Positions 1 to 8,655 of a stretch of 64,000 nucleotides of DNA are shown in pieces. The stretch's first letter is position 1. Every line of letters begins with the position of its first letter. The notes beneath the pieces are model-generated. The model did no database searches. It was not told the DNA's origin and saw nothing but the letters and a program-made list of their open reading frames with translations. The position numbers and the translations under genes were made by a program. The stretch is from Pyrinomonadaceae bacterium (lineage in GTDB: Bacteria; Acidobacteriota; Blastocatellia; Pyrinomonadales; Pyrinomonadaceae): assembly GCA_030841105.1 (NCBI GenBank), contig JAVEDE010000121.1, positions 16,409 to 80,408 on the forward strand. Reading direction: 5' to 3'.

Positions 1-252
1 AACGCGCGGGCGCGGCGCGAGGCCATCGCCTACATGGACGCGGGCGACTACGACAGTTACCGCGAGGTCGTATCGGCGAGCATCGCGTCGAGCCGCTTCG
101 CCTTCGCGCCGATGCAAGCCGACGCCGACGTGTTGGCCGAGTTGAGTTCGCTCGAAGCACTCTCGGACACCGCCGACGACCGTCATCAGGATCAGTTGAA
201 CCGCAAGCGACTCTCCTACCGCTCGCACGACCTGAGCCGCAGCAAGCGCTGA
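1..252 (+). CDS. C-terminal end of a protein cut by the window edge (VWA-like tail)
   Basis: An open frame runs in from the window edge and stops at 250-252, so only the last 83 residues are visible. The segment is alpha-helical and charged, and ends in a basic tail (KRLSYRSHDLSRSKR). That tail is reminiscent of the C-termini of von Willebrand factor A-domain proteins of the Ca-activated chloride channel type, which often end in a similar Arg/Ser/Tyr-rich stretch. No domain can be confirmed because the body of the protein lies outside the window. The first ATG in this frame, at 34, is very unlikely to be the real start, since coding sequence continues upstream of it. A strong hairpin follows ten bases after the stop. 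Confidence 0.6.
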   Translation, partial: NARARREAIAYMDAGDYDSYREVVSASIASSRFAFAPMQADADVLAELSSLEALSDTADDRHQDQLNRKRLSYRSHDLSRSKR

Positions 253-261
253 GACAGTTAA

Positions 262-288
262 CCGGCGGCGAGTCAAACTCGCCACCGG
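262..288. terminator. Terminator-like hairpin after the first gene
   Basis: Arms 262-273 and 277-288 form a 12-bp stem with one mismatch (C266/A284) around a three-base loop. It lies just after the stop codon at 252. There is no long T-run on either side, so it may act with Rho or only stabilise the transcript end. Confidence 0.5.
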
Positions 289-331
289 ACGGACACTAAT
301 TCCGCGCTTGCTTGGCCTTGCGCGGATGAAA

Positions 332-382
332 AAATGCGGAAGCTCGCGCGAACATCAAAACGTCGCGCGAGCTTCCGCATTT
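332..382. repeat. Perfect 20-bp inverted repeat in the clpS leader
   Basis: Arms 332-351 and 363-382 are perfectly complementary over 20 bp and flank an 11-base loop. The stem core contains GCGGAAGCTCGCGCG. It lies 79 bases before the clpS start, so it is either the end of the preceding transcript or part of the clpS 5' leader. The A-run before it and T-run after it would allow it to serve as a bidirectional terminator. A related perfect hairpin with a GCGGAAGTGAGC core occurs at 41688-41742. Confidence 0.7.
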
Positions 383-461
383 GTGCGCGCTACCGTCCCG
401 CGTGGGTTGTTGGTATCCTGTCTGCGTGCGGTGGCGAATGGCCGCGCGCGAGGCGGCGGTT

Positions 462-782
462 ATGTCCAGATACGATTCCGACACGGACGATGCGGTTCTG
501 ACCGAGAGCGAGACGCGGCTGAAGAAGCCGCCGCTCTATCAGGTCATCCTGCACAACGACGACTTCACGACGATGGAATTTGTCGTCTACGTGTTGCAAA
601 ATGTCTTCCAGCGATCCGAGACCGAGGCCGTCCGCGTCATGCTGCAAGTTCATCTGGAAGGCGTCGGCATCGCGGGCGTCTACACCTACGAGATCGCCGA
701 GATGAAAGTGGCGAAGGTCTCGGAGTTAGCGCGGGCAAACGAGTTTCCTTTGCTCTGCACGATAGAAGAAACGACGGGCTAG
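462..782 (+). CDS. clpS: ATP-dependent Clp protease adaptor ClpS
   Basis: ClpS delivers proteins bearing N-degrons (bulky hydrophobic N-terminal residues) to the ClpA unfoldase. The 106-residue product has the usual ClpS length and layout: a flexible acidic N-terminus (MSRYDSDTDD), then the folded core starting PPLYQVILHNDDFTTMEFVV, which carries the conserved N-D-D and the substrate-pocket face, and then the helical VMLQVHLEGVGIAGVYTYEIAE segment. The start at 462 is chosen because purine-rich AGGCGG lies just upstream and because the 27 extra residues possible from 381 (MCALPSRVG...) do not resemble ClpS. It is followed by clpA and aat in the same direction, which strongly supports the assignment. 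Confidence 0.95.
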   Translation: MSRYDSDTDDAVLTESETRLKKPPLYQVILHNDDFTTMEFVVYVLQNVFQRSETEAVRVMLQVHLEGVGIAGVYTYEIAEMKVAKVSELARANEFPLLCTIEETTG

Positions 783-785
783 TAG

Positions 786-849
786 TCGGAGGTTAGAAGT
801 TAGTAAGAACTAAAATTCTTTTAACTGAGCTCTGACCTCTAACCTCTGA
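786..849. repeat. Imperfect inverted repeat of GAGGTTAGA-type words
   Basis: Arms 786-803 and 832-849 match over 15 of 18 positions and are built from repeats of GAGGTTAGA/AGTTAG and their complement. The element fills the gap between clpS and clpA. It belongs structurally with the elements at 12574 and 29483, although the repeated word differs. Confidence 0.6.
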
Positions 850-860
850 CCTTTGCATTT

Positions 861-3128
861 ATGATTACCAGAGAGTTACAGGCAACTTTGAGCGCGGCCG
901 TCGCGGAGGCCATCGAGCGGCGACACGAATATGTCACGCTCGAACACCTCCTGCTCGCGCTCTTGTCAGACCGCACGGCCGGGAACGTCATTCGCAACTG
1001 CGGCGGCGACGCCCTCGCGCTGCGCCGCGATCTCGAAAAGTTTTTCGACGAGCGCGTCGAGCAACTCGCGGAGGAGACGACGCACGTTCCCGAACAGACC
1101 GACATGTTCACGCGCGTCCTGCAATACGCGATGCTGCAAGCGCAGGGCAGCGGCCAGAAAGAGATTGACGGCGGCAACATCCTCGCCGCGCTCTTTCAGG
1201 CCGAACGCTCCTACGCCGTCTACCTGCTGCGGCAACAGGGCGTCACGCGTCTCGACGTGCTCAACTTCATCGCCCACGGCATCTCCAAACACGCCGGGGC
1301 GGGCGAACCGGCGGGCGGCGACTTCGACGGCGACGCAGACGCAGACGCCGATGGCGTGCAGCAACAGGAGCAGCGCGACCCGCTCGCCGCCTTCACCGTC
1401 AACCTCAACGAGCGCGCGGGCGAAGGCTACATTGACCCGCTCATCGGGCGTCAGGTGGAAGTCCTCCGCACGATTCAAATTCTCTGCCGCCGCCGCAAGA
1501 ACAACCCGATCTACGTCGGCGAGCCGGGCGTCGGCAAGACGGCCATCGCCGAGGGACTCGCACTCAAGATTCAACAGGGCGACGTGCCCGAAGTGCTCAG
1601 CGACGCCGTGGTCTACGCGCTCGACATGGGCGCAGTGCTTGCGGGCACGAAGTATCGCGGCGAGTTCGAGCAGCGTTTCAAAGCGATCATCAACGCGCTC
1701 AAAAAAATCCCCGGCGCGATCCTCTTCATAGACGAAATCCACACCATCGTCGGCGCGGGCGCGGTCTCCGGCGGCTCGATGGACGCCTCCAACATCATCA
1801 AGCCCGCGCTCGCCTCCGGCGAACTGCGCTGCATCGGCTCGACCACTTACGCCGAATACAAGAGCGCGTTCGAGCGCGACCGAGCACTCGCCCGCCGCTT
1901 CCAGAAGATCGAGATCGGCGAGCCGAGCGTGGCCGAGACAATCGAGATTCTGAACGGCCTCAAGACTTACTACGAACAGCACCACGGCGTCACCTACTCG
2001 ACTGACGCGATCCAACTCGCCGCAGAACTCGCGGCCAAGTACCTGCACGACCGCCTGTTGCCCGACAAGGCGATTGACGTGATTGACGAAGCGGGCGCGG
2101 CGATGAAGTTGTTGCCGAAGGATGAACGCCCTGAGACGGTCGGCGTCAAAGAGATCGAGATCGTGCTCTCGCGCATGGCGAAGATTCCGCCGAAGACCGT
2201 CGTCGGCTCGGAGCGCGACCGGCTGCGCGATTTGAAGGGCGAGTTGCAGGCGGTTATCTACGGGCAGGATCACGCCATCGAAGGCATCACGAACGCGATC
2301 AAGCTGTCGCGCTCCGGCCTCGGCCACCCGGAGAAGCCCGTCGGCTCGTTCCTCTTCTCCGGCCCGACGGGCGTCGGCAAGACGGAACTCGCCAAGCAAC
2401 TCGCCGTCGCCCTCGGCGTCGAGTTCATCCGCTTCGACATGAGCGAGTACGCAGAGGCGCACACCGTTTCGCGTCTCATCGGCGCGCCGCCCGGCTACGT
2501 CGGCTTCGATCAGGGCGGCCTCCTGACCGACGCCGTCAACAAGACGCCTTACGCCGTCCTTGTCCTCGACGAGATCGAAAAGGCGCACCCGAACCTTTTC
2601 AACATTCTCTTGCAGGTGATGGATCACGCGACGCTCACCGACAACAACGGCAAGCGTGCCGACTTCCGCAACGTCATTTTGATCATGACGACGAACGCGG
2701 GCGCGCGCGAGTTAAGCGAGGGTGGCATCGGCTTCCAGTCGAACACGACGGGCAAGGGGCAGGGGCGCGGCGCAATCGAACGCGCGTTCAGCCCGGAGTT
2801 TCGCAACCGGCTCGACGCGTGGATCGCCTTCGCGCCGCTCAGCTTCGAGGTCATCGAGCGCGTGGTTGACAAGTTCGTCAAGGAGTTGAACGCGCAACTG
2901 GCGGAGCGCAACGTGCGTGTCGTGCTCGAAGAGGAGGCGCGCGCGTGGCTCGCGGCGCGCGGCTTCGACCGCATGTTCGGCGCGCGCCCGATGGGTCGCC
3001 TGATTCAGAAGAAGATCAAAGAGCCGCTCGCGGAAGAGTTGCTGTTCGGCGCGGCGCTCGCGGCGGGCGGCGAAGTCACGGTCGGCGTCGCGGGCGACGA
3101 ACTCACGCTCAACTACCCGCGCGCGTGA
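861..3128 (+). CDS. clpA: ATP-dependent Clp protease ATP-binding subunit ClpA
   Basis: Double-AAA+ unfoldase that recognises substrates directly or through ClpS and feeds them to ClpP; cytoplasmic. The 755 residues have the ClpA architecture: an N-domain of two Clp-N repeats (about 1-145), an acidic linker ([10 protein letters not shown] near 155), then AAA module D1 with Walker A GEPGVGKT at 220-227 and Walker B LFIDEIHT near 290, then D2 with Walker A GPTGVGKT at 501-508 and Walker [14 protein letters not shown] near 566, and the C-terminal D2 small domain. There is no ClpB-type middle coiled coil, so this is ClpA rather than ClpB or ClpC. The start at 861 gives the canonical N-terminus [10 protein letters not shown]. 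No clear Shine-Dalgarno site is visible; the start lies just after a repeat hairpin. Confidence 0.97.
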   Translation: MITRELQATLSAAVAEAIERRHEYVTLEHLLLALLSDRTAGNVIRNCGGDALALRRDLEKFFDERVEQLAEETTHVPEQTDMFTRVLQYAMLQAQGSGQKEIDGGNILAALFQAERSYAVYLLRQQGVTRLDVLNFIAHGISKHAGAGEPAGGDFDGDADADADGVQQQEQRDPLAAFTVNLNERAGEGYIDPLIGRQVEVLRTIQILCRRRKNNPIYVGEPGVGKTAIAEGLALKIQQGDVPEVLSDAVVYALDMGAVLAGTKYRGEFEQRFKAIINALKKIPGAILFIDEIHTIVGAGAVSGGSMDASNIIKPALASGELRCIGSTTYAEYKSAFERDRALARRFQKIEIGEPSVAETIEILNGLKTYYEQHHGVTYSTDAIQLAAELAAKYLHDRLLPDKAIDVIDEAGAAMKLLPKDERPETVGVKEIEIVLSRMAKIPPKTVVGSERDRLRDLKGELQAVIYGQDHAIEGITNAIKLSRSGLGHPEKPVGSFLFSGPTGVGKTELAKQLAVALGVEFIRFDMSEYAEAHTVSRLIGAPPGYVGFDQGGLLTDAVNKTPYAVLVLDEIEKAHPNLFNILLQVMDHATLTDNNGKRADFRNVILIMTTNAGARELSEGGIGFQSNTTGKGQGRGAIERAFSPEFRNRLDAWIAFAPLSFEVIERVVDKFVKELNAQLAERNVRVVLEEEARAWLAARGFDRMFGARPMGRLIQKKIKEPLAEELLFGAALAAGGEVTVGVAGDELTLNYPRA

Positions 3129-3173
3129 AGTCCGACGACAAACAAAGGATTCCGATCCGTTCACACTCGCACC

Positions 3174-3890
3174 ATGTCGGAGACTGAAACTTCAACTCAG
3201 CATCCCGCCCTATTTTTTAAACGGGACGTGAGCTTGATCAACTTCCCCGACCCGCGCGACGCGCCCTTCGGCGACATCGTGGCCGTCGGCGGCAACCTCC
3301 ACCCGCTTAACCTCCAACGCGCCTACGCGCGCGGCATCTTCCCGTGGCCGATCGAGGGCTGGCCGCTGACATGGTTCTCCCCGCAGGAACGCGCCGTCAT
3401 CGAGTTCGAGAATTTGAAAGTGCCGCGCAGCCTCTCGAAAGTCAGACGGCGTGCGCCTTACCGGATCACGATTGACGCGGCCTTTCCCGAAGTGATCCTC
3501 GCCTGCGCCCGCGTCAAACGCGCAGACGAACAGGGCACATGGATCACGCCCGACATGTTCCGCGCCTACTGCCGCCTGCACGAACTCGGCCACGCGCACA
3601 GCGTCGAAGCGTGGGAGAATGATGTGCTCGTCGGCGGTCTCTACGGCGTTGACGCGGGCGGCGCGTTCGCGGGCGAGAGCATGTTCTACCTGCGACCGAA
3701 CGCGTCGAAACTCGCGCTGCTCCACCTGATCGAACACCTCAGCGGGCGCGGCCTCGACTGGCTCGACATTCAAGTGATGACGCCGCACATGCGAGCCTTG
3801 GGCGCGCGCACCGTCACGCGCTGCGAGTTTCTGGAAAGACTCGCCGCCGCACGCGCGCGAAGTTTGAATTTGTTCGGGGCGGAGTCTTAG
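3174..3890 (+). CDS. aat: Leucyl/phenylalanyl-tRNA--protein transferase
   Basis: Transfers Leu or Phe from aminoacyl-tRNA onto the N-terminus of proteins starting with Lys or Arg, creating the N-degrons read by ClpS. Its 238 residues are the usual length for Aat. Family hallmarks are visible: the GGNLHPLNLQRAYARGIFPW block with PLTWFSPQERAVI, the ITPDMFRAYCRLHELGHAHS segment, and the C-terminal GGAFAGESMFYL motif. It follows clpA by 45 bp on the same strand with no obvious terminator between them, so clpS, clpA and aat probably form one transcription unit holding the substrate-tagging enzyme, the adaptor and the unfoldase. clpP is not in the window. Confidence 0.96.
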   Translation: MSETETSTQHPALFFKRDVSLINFPDPRDAPFGDIVAVGGNLHPLNLQRAYARGIFPWPIEGWPLTWFSPQERAVIEFENLKVPRSLSKVRRRAPYRITIDAAFPEVILACARVKRADEQGTWITPDMFRAYCRLHELGHAHSVEAWENDVLVGGLYGVDAGGAFAGESMFYLRPNASKLALLHLIEHLSGRGLDWLDIQVMTPHMRALGARTVTRCEFLERLAAARARSLNLFGAES

Positions 3891-3934
3891 TTGTCAGTTG
3901 TGATTGCAGGTAAAGTATCATGCGGCCATAAACG

Positions 3935-6442
3935 ATGAAGCAGGAACTTAACACTCAGGAGCAGCAGGGCGCGCCCGACCAGAAGGCCGAGGCGCATCCG
4001 AGCCACTACGAGCCTGCCAAGCAAGACTTGAAGACGGAGCGCGAACTGCGGCGCGACGAGGCGATAGCTGCGTCCGACAACGCGCGGCAAAGTGACACGG
4101 AGAAAGGTCGGCAGCCGAACGCGGAGAGTGGTTCAACCGACATGGCCGCCGGTTCGCGTCGCGCGCAGCCGCCGGAAGATTTCACGGGGCTGAAAGTCTC
4201 GCCCGCGAGTGAGTCGGCGGGCGGACTGCCTGCCATCGTGTCCGCGTTGAAACATTCGTGGGCGGAGATGGGCGCGGCGCGCACGCTCAAGACTCTGACG
4301 CGCATCAACCAGAAGGGCGGCTTCGACTGTCCCGGCTGCGCGTGGCCTGAGCCGGACGGCGAGCGCACGCATTTCGAGTTCTGCGAAAACGGCGCGAAGC
4401 ACGTCGCCGACGAGGCGACGACCAAACGCGTCACGCCCGAGTTCTTCCGCGAGTGGAGCGTCGCGGAACTCTCGCGCCAGTCCGACATGTGGCTGAACGA
4501 TCAGGGGCGGCTCACACACCCGATGCTGCTCCGGCGCGGCAGCACGCACTACGAACCCGTCACTTGGGACGAGGCGTTCAAACTCATCGCCGGTGAACTC
4601 AACGCGCTCGACACGCCCGACGAGGCGGTCTTCTACACGTCGGGGCGCACGAGCAACGAGGCGGCGTTCCTCTATCAACTTTTCGTCCGCCAATTCGGCA
4701 CGAACAATTTGCCCGACTGCTCGAACATGTGCCACGAGTCGAGCGGGTCTGCGCTCTCGGAATCAATCGGCGTCGGCAAAGGCACGGTCACGCTCGACGA
4801 CTTCGCGGAGGCCGAGGCGATCTTCGTCATCGGCCAGAATCCGGGGACGAACCACCCGCGCATGCTCTCGACGCTGCAAGCCGCCAAGCGACGCGGCTGT
4901 CGCATCGTCCACATCAACCCGCTGCCCGAATCGGGCATGTCGCGTTTCAAACACCCGCAGGAAATCTTCGACACGCTCGTCGGGCATGGAACTCAACTCG
5001 CCGATCTGTTCCTACAGGTTCGCATCAACGGCGACGTGGCGCTCTTGCAAGGCATCTCGAAAGAGGTCTTGGAAGAGGACGCGCGACGCGGCGGCGACGT
5101 GCTCGACCGCGACTTCCTCGCGGCGCACACCGCAGGCTTCGCGGAGTTTGCCGCGTCGCTCGGCGAGGTCAGTTGGGACGACATCACGGAAGGCTGCGGC
5201 GTCGGGCGCGAGCAGATTCAAGAGGCCGCGCACATCTTCATCAACTCCAAACGCACGATCTTCTGCTGGGCGATGGGACTCACGCAGCACCGTAACGCCG
5301 TGGCGAACATACAGGAGATCGTCAACCTCCTGCTGCTGCGCGGGCAGATCGGCAAACAGGGCGCGGGCGTCTGCCCCGTGCGCGGCCACTCGAACGTGCA
5401 GGGCGACCGCACGATGGGCATCTGGGAACGCCCGACGCCCGCCTTCCTCGACGCGCTCGCACGCGAGTTCCGTTTCGAGCCGCCGCGCCGTCACGGCTTC
5501 GACACGGTGGAGTCCATCAAGGCGATGCATGCCGGGCGCGCGAAACTCTTCTTCGCGATGGGCGGTAACTTCCTCTCCGCCACGCCCGACACGGAGTACA
5601 CCGCCGAAGCTTTGCGCCGCCTGCGACTGACCGTGCAAGTCTCGACCAAACTCAACCGCGCGCACCTCATCACCGGAGAGCAGGCGTTGATCTTGCCGTG
5701 CCTCGGCCGCACGGAAATTGACCGGCAGGCGACGGGCGAGCAGTTCGTCAGCGCGGAAAACTCGATGGGCGTCGTGCAATCCTCGCGCGGCAACTTGCAG
5801 CCCGCCTCCACGGAACTACTGAGCGAGGTGATGATCGTCGCGCGTCTCGCGGAAGCGACTCTGAGCGGGCGCAGCGGCATCAACTGGATGGAACTCGCCG
5901 CCGACTACGATCTCATCCGCGAACGCATCGCGCGCGTCATCGTCGGCTTCGACGATTACAACGAGCGCGTGCGCCGCCCCGGCGGCTTCTACCTGCCCAA
6001 CCTCGCGCGCGAACGCGAGTGGAAAACCGCTTCGGGTAAGGCTCAGTTCACCGTGCACACTTTGCCGCGACACGAACTCGCGCCGGGTCAGTTTTTGATG
6101 ATGACCATCCGCAGCCACGATCAGTTCAACACGACCATCTACGGACTCGACGACCGTTACCGCGGCATCCGCAACGAGCGGCGCGTTGTCTTGCTCAACC
6201 CCGAAGACATCCGCGGGGCTGGACTCGAAGCGGGCGCAGTTGTGGATTTGATCGGCCACTTCGAGGGCGAAGAGCGCGTCGCGCGTCGCTTCATCGTCGT
6301 GCCCTACAGTATCCCGCGCCGCTCGGCCGCCACCTACTTTCCCGAAACCAACGTCCTCGTTCCCATCAACAGCGTCGCCGAAAAAAGCAACACGCCCGCC
6401 TCCAAGTCCGTCGTCATCTCCCTGCGTCCCGCCGCCGTTTGA
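3935..6442 (+). CDS. FdhF/YdeP-family molybdopterin oxidoreductase
   Basis: Member of the molybdopterin-bis-guanine-dinucleotide oxidoreductases related to formate dehydrogenase alpha subunits, in the YdeP branch whose substrate is poorly known (YdeP has been linked to acid resistance in E. coli). Visible features are the N-terminal FDCPGCAWPEP motif typical of YdeP in place of a complete four-cysteine cluster motif, then SRQSDMWLNDQGRLTHPML, CHESSGSALSESIG (the position that carries the Mo-ligand region), FVIGQNPGTNHPRM, GVCPVRGHSNVQGDRT and a C-terminal dinucleotide-binding domain from about residue 715. The frame opens at 3935, but residues 1-69 are a polar Glu/Lys/Gln-rich extension; starting at 4142 (MAAGSRRAQPPEDFTG) gives the usual family N-terminus. 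No fdhD or partner subunit lies nearby. Confidence 0.88.
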   Translation: MKQELNTQEQQGAPDQKAEAHPSHYEPAKQDLKTERELRRDEAIAASDNARQSDTEKGRQPNAESGSTDMAAGSRRAQPPEDFTGLKVSPASESAGGLPAIVSALKHSWAEMGAARTLKTLTRINQKGGFDCPGCAWPEPDGERTHFEFCENGAKHVADEATTKRVTPEFFREWSVAELSRQSDMWLNDQGRLTHPMLLRRGSTHYEPVTWDEAFKLIAGELNALDTPDEAVFYTSGRTSNEAAFLYQLFVRQFGTNNLPDCSNMCHESSGSALSESIGVGKGTVTLDDFAEAEAIFVIGQNPGTNHPRMLSTLQAAKRRGCRIVHINPLPESGMSRFKHPQEIFDTLVGHGTQLADLFLQVRINGDVALLQGISKEVLEEDARRGGDVLDRDFLAAHTAGFAEFAASLGEVSWDDITEGCGVGREQIQEAAHIFINSKRTIFCWAMGLTQHRNAVANIQEIVNLLLLRGQIGKQGAGVCPVRGHSNVQGDRTMGIWERPTPAFLDALAREFRFEPPRRHGFDTVESIKAMHAGRAKLFFAMGGNFLSATPDTEYTAEALRRLRLTVQVSTKLNRAHLITGEQALILPCLGRTEIDRQATGEQFVSAENSMGVVQSSRGNLQPASTELLSEVMIVARLAEATLSGRSGINWMELAADYDLIRERIARVIVGFDDYNERVRRPGGFYLPNLAREREWKTASGKAQFTVHTLPRHELAPGQFLMMTIRSHDQFNTTIYGLDDRYRGIRNERRVVLLNPEDIRGAGLEAGAVVDLIGHFEGEERVARRFIVVPYSIPRRSAATYFPETNVLVPINSVAEKSNTPASKSVVISLRPAAV

Positions 6443-6492
6443 GCGCGCGCGCGTACCGGCATTGAAGATGAGCCTTGGGTCGGGGAAATATC

Positions 6493-6867
6493 ATGCACAC
6501 GGTTTGCCAAAACTGCGGGGCGAGTCTGGATACTCCTTACATCATGTTAGGGGCAGCCGCCGAGTGCCCTTCGTGCGGTGCGCGCACCATCCCGAAAGTG
6601 CCGACCGGCACAAGTTTCCCTCTGACCGGATACGAGATTACTTTCGCCGCTTTCCTGCAACTCCTGTCCGATCCCGCGTACCGGCCTTCTGTCGCTCCGC
6701 TCTTGCGCCGGTGGTTCGGATACGAATTGGAAGTGTCTGGTGACGCCGTCCTCATCCGGTCGCGAGATGGCGATGAAGTTGCTCCGTTGTCGCTGCACCG
6801 GAACATTCAGGGAGATAACTCCAAACAGTACACGCTTTATCAAGCGGCCATGAATTTATGGAGGTGA
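6493..6867 (+). CDS. Small zinc-ribbon protein of unknown function
   Basis: The 124-residue product begins with a compact zinc-ribbon pattern, CQNCGAS then CPSCGARTIP (two CxxC knuckles about 20 residues apart), followed by a roughly 90-residue domain I do not recognise (FPLTGYEITFAAFLQLLS and onwards). The ATG at 6493 follows GGGGAAATATC. An in-frame TTG at 6475 would add six residues and is less likely. The gene stands alone between the oxidoreductase and a hydrolase gene. The zinc ribbon suggests structural metal binding or nucleic-acid contact, but nothing more can be claimed. Confidence 0.65.
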   Translation: MHTVCQNCGASLDTPYIMLGAAAECPSCGARTIPKVPTGTSFPLTGYEITFAAFLQLLSDPAYRPSVAPLLRRWFGYELEVSGDAVLIRSRDGDEVAPLSLHRNIQGDNSKQYTLYQAAMNLWR

Positions 6868-7056
6868 CGCTTAAGGTTACAGACTTTGACGGGGTGAGAA
6901 ATATTTCGCGGGTTTTTGGTAAACGTGTGTGAGACAGCGTTTAGTTCGTTAAGACAAACGTGCGGCCGAGGCGGCGCGACGACACATTACTAGTTGTCGA
7001 AGTCCGGCGGGTGTACAGCTGCATGGTCATAAGCATTCCCGGTTTGGAAGAAAACT

Positions 7057-7749
7057 ATGAGCATCTTTTGCTTAGTTAACGGTTCAACTCAAAACCCGCT
7101 GTGCTGGAAGTTGCTGATTCCCGAACTCGAAAAGCACGGCCACCGGACGATCACGCCGCGCCTGTCCTTTGACGAACCTGCGGCCGGTGCGTTGAGATAT
7201 GCGGAAATGATCGCGCGCTCGCTCGAAGGTGCGGGCGACGACGTGGTGCTGGTCGGTCATTCGGCGAGCGGCATGTTCGTCCCGCTCGTGCCGGGTCTGC
7301 GCCCCGTTCGCCGTCTCGTCTATCTGGCCGCCTTGATCCCGCAGCCGGGGACGAGCATCAGGGAACAGTTGGCCGCCGATCCCGGCATGCTCAACCCCGA
7401 ATGGCTGGCGGCGTGCAGGGGCGGCAGAGACCCCTGGAGTAGTGACGAGACGGCGGTCGAGTTTCTCTTCCACGATTGCTCGCCCGAAGCGTTGAGCCTC
7501 GGTCTGGCGACGAGGATGAGGATGAACGCGGAAGGAGCGATCACGGAGACTTTCCCGCTCGCACAATTACCCGCCGTCACGTCCGTCTACGTCGTTTGCA
7601 CGGACGACCGCACGATCTCACCCGCGTGGTCGCGTCGCGCCGCGCGCGAACGACTCGGAGTTGAGGCAGTCGAACTTCCCGGCGGTCATTGTCCTTATTT
7701 GTCCAGACCGTCGTACCTCGCGGAAGTTTTGATCGAGACGCTCGATTGA
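7057..7749 (+). CDS. Alpha/beta hydrolase
   Basis: A 230-residue single-domain alpha/beta hydrolase, with no signal peptide and so probably cytoplasmic. The N-terminal beta-strand/oxyanion region is FCLVNGSTQNPLCWKLL. The nucleophile elbow is VLVGHSASGMF around Ser69, where the usual final Gly of G-x-S-x-G is Ser followed by Gly. A late Asp (VVCTDDRTISP, about residues 183-193) and His (ELPGGHCPYLSRP, near 216) complete a plausible triad. The overall pattern resembles small esterase-like proteins of the MenH/salicylate-esterase group, but the substrate is unknown. The gene is convergent with, and immediately abuts, the TauE/SafE gene on the other strand. Confidence 0.85.
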   Translation: MSIFCLVNGSTQNPLCWKLLIPELEKHGHRTITPRLSFDEPAAGALRYAEMIARSLEGAGDDVVLVGHSASGMFVPLVPGLRPVRRLVYLAALIPQPGTSIREQLAADPGMLNPEWLAACRGGRDPWSSDETAVEFLFHDCSPEALSLGLATRMRMNAEGAITETFPLAQLPAVTSVYVVCTDDRTISPAWSRRAARERLGVEAVELPGGHCPYLSRPSYLAEVLIETLD

Positions 7750-8526
7750 TTAGCGCGACAGACGCCAGAGCATGAGGCAGCCGATGGTGAGGCCGATGAG
7801 GATGACGGCGCGGCGAACGAATCGGCGACCGAGGCGGCGCGCGATGGCTGCGCCGTAGTAGCCGCCCAAGATCGCGCCCGCGGCCATGACGAGTGCCTTC
7901 GGCCAACTGACTAAGCCGGAGGCGGCGAAGGCGACGACGGCCACGCTGTTGAGTGTCAGCGCGAGAAAATTCTTGAGGCCGTTGGCGCGGTGGATGTCTG
8001 AGATGCCGAGCAGGCCGAGGGCGGAGAGCATGAGGATGCCGTTGCCCGCGCCGAAGTAGCCGCCGTAGACGGCGGCGCAGAACTGGAAGAGGATCGCGCC
8101 CGTCCACCAGCCGCGCTGACGTTCGTCGGGCGGCGTCTCAAGTCGCAGCCAGCGCGTGATCGGCTCTTGCGCCATGAAGAGAAGCGTGGCGAAGAAGATG
8201 AGGAACGGGACGAGACGCGCGAAGGTTTGCGAAGGCGTCCAGATGAGCAACGCCGCACCAGCCGCGCCGCCCACCAGACTCGTCAACCCCAGACGCACGA
8301 GCAGCGGGCGGCTGCGTTCGAGTTCGCGCCGGAAGCCATAGAGGCCGCCGACGAGTCCCGGCCAGAGCGCGACGGTGCTGGTCGCGTTCGCCTCTTTGGC
8401 GTCGAGGCCGAGCCAGATGAGCGTCGGGAAGGTGAGCAGCGTGCCGCCGCCCGCGATGGAGTTGATCATCCCCGCGACGAACGCCGACGCGAACAGGACG
8501 ACCCCTTGAAGTAGACTGAAGCCCAT
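7750..8526 (-). CDS. TauE/SafE-family (TSUP) membrane transporter
   Basis: A 258-residue integral membrane protein of the sulfite exporter TauE/SafE family, which moves small organosulfur or sulfite-type anions. The N-terminus MGFSLLQGVVLFASAFVAGMINSIAGGGTLLTFP carries the family's conserved glycine-rich GMINSIAGGGTLLTFP loop after the first membrane segment, and the rest reads as about eight hydrophobic helices in two halves. A second glycine-rich loop (YGGYFGAGNGILML) marks the repeat. No sulfur-metabolism genes lie nearby, so the substrate cannot be assigned. The stop abuts that of the hydrolase on the opposite strand. Confidence 0.9.
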   Translation of the reverse strand: MGFSLLQGVVLFASAFVAGMINSIAGGGTLLTFPTLIWLGLDAKEANATSTVALWPGLVGGLYGFRRELERSRPLLVRLGLTSLVGGAAGAALLIWTPSQTFARLVPFLIFFATLLFMAQEPITRWLRLETPPDERQRGWWTGAILFQFCAAVYGGYFGAGNGILMLSALGLLGISDIHRANGLKNFLALTLNSVAVVAFAASGLVSWPKALVMAAGAILGGYYGAAIARRLGRRFVRRAVILIGLTIGCLMLWRLSR

Positions 8527-8655
8527 GCGTTGAATTGAAACTCGACACGCCGTAGTCGGATGAACACCTGAGACTATACATGATGAGCGCGGGCGCGGGC
8601 AGTTGCGTTATGATAAGCGCATGACGCGGAGACGAACGGACGGGAGTTTAGTTCA

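Noticed and set aside
6925..6960. attC-like site suggested by CGTTTAGTTCGTTAAGAC
   Set aside because: The core-site pattern GTTRRRY is not met and the opposite half-site is missing; it is only a short AAACG/CGTTT hairpin.
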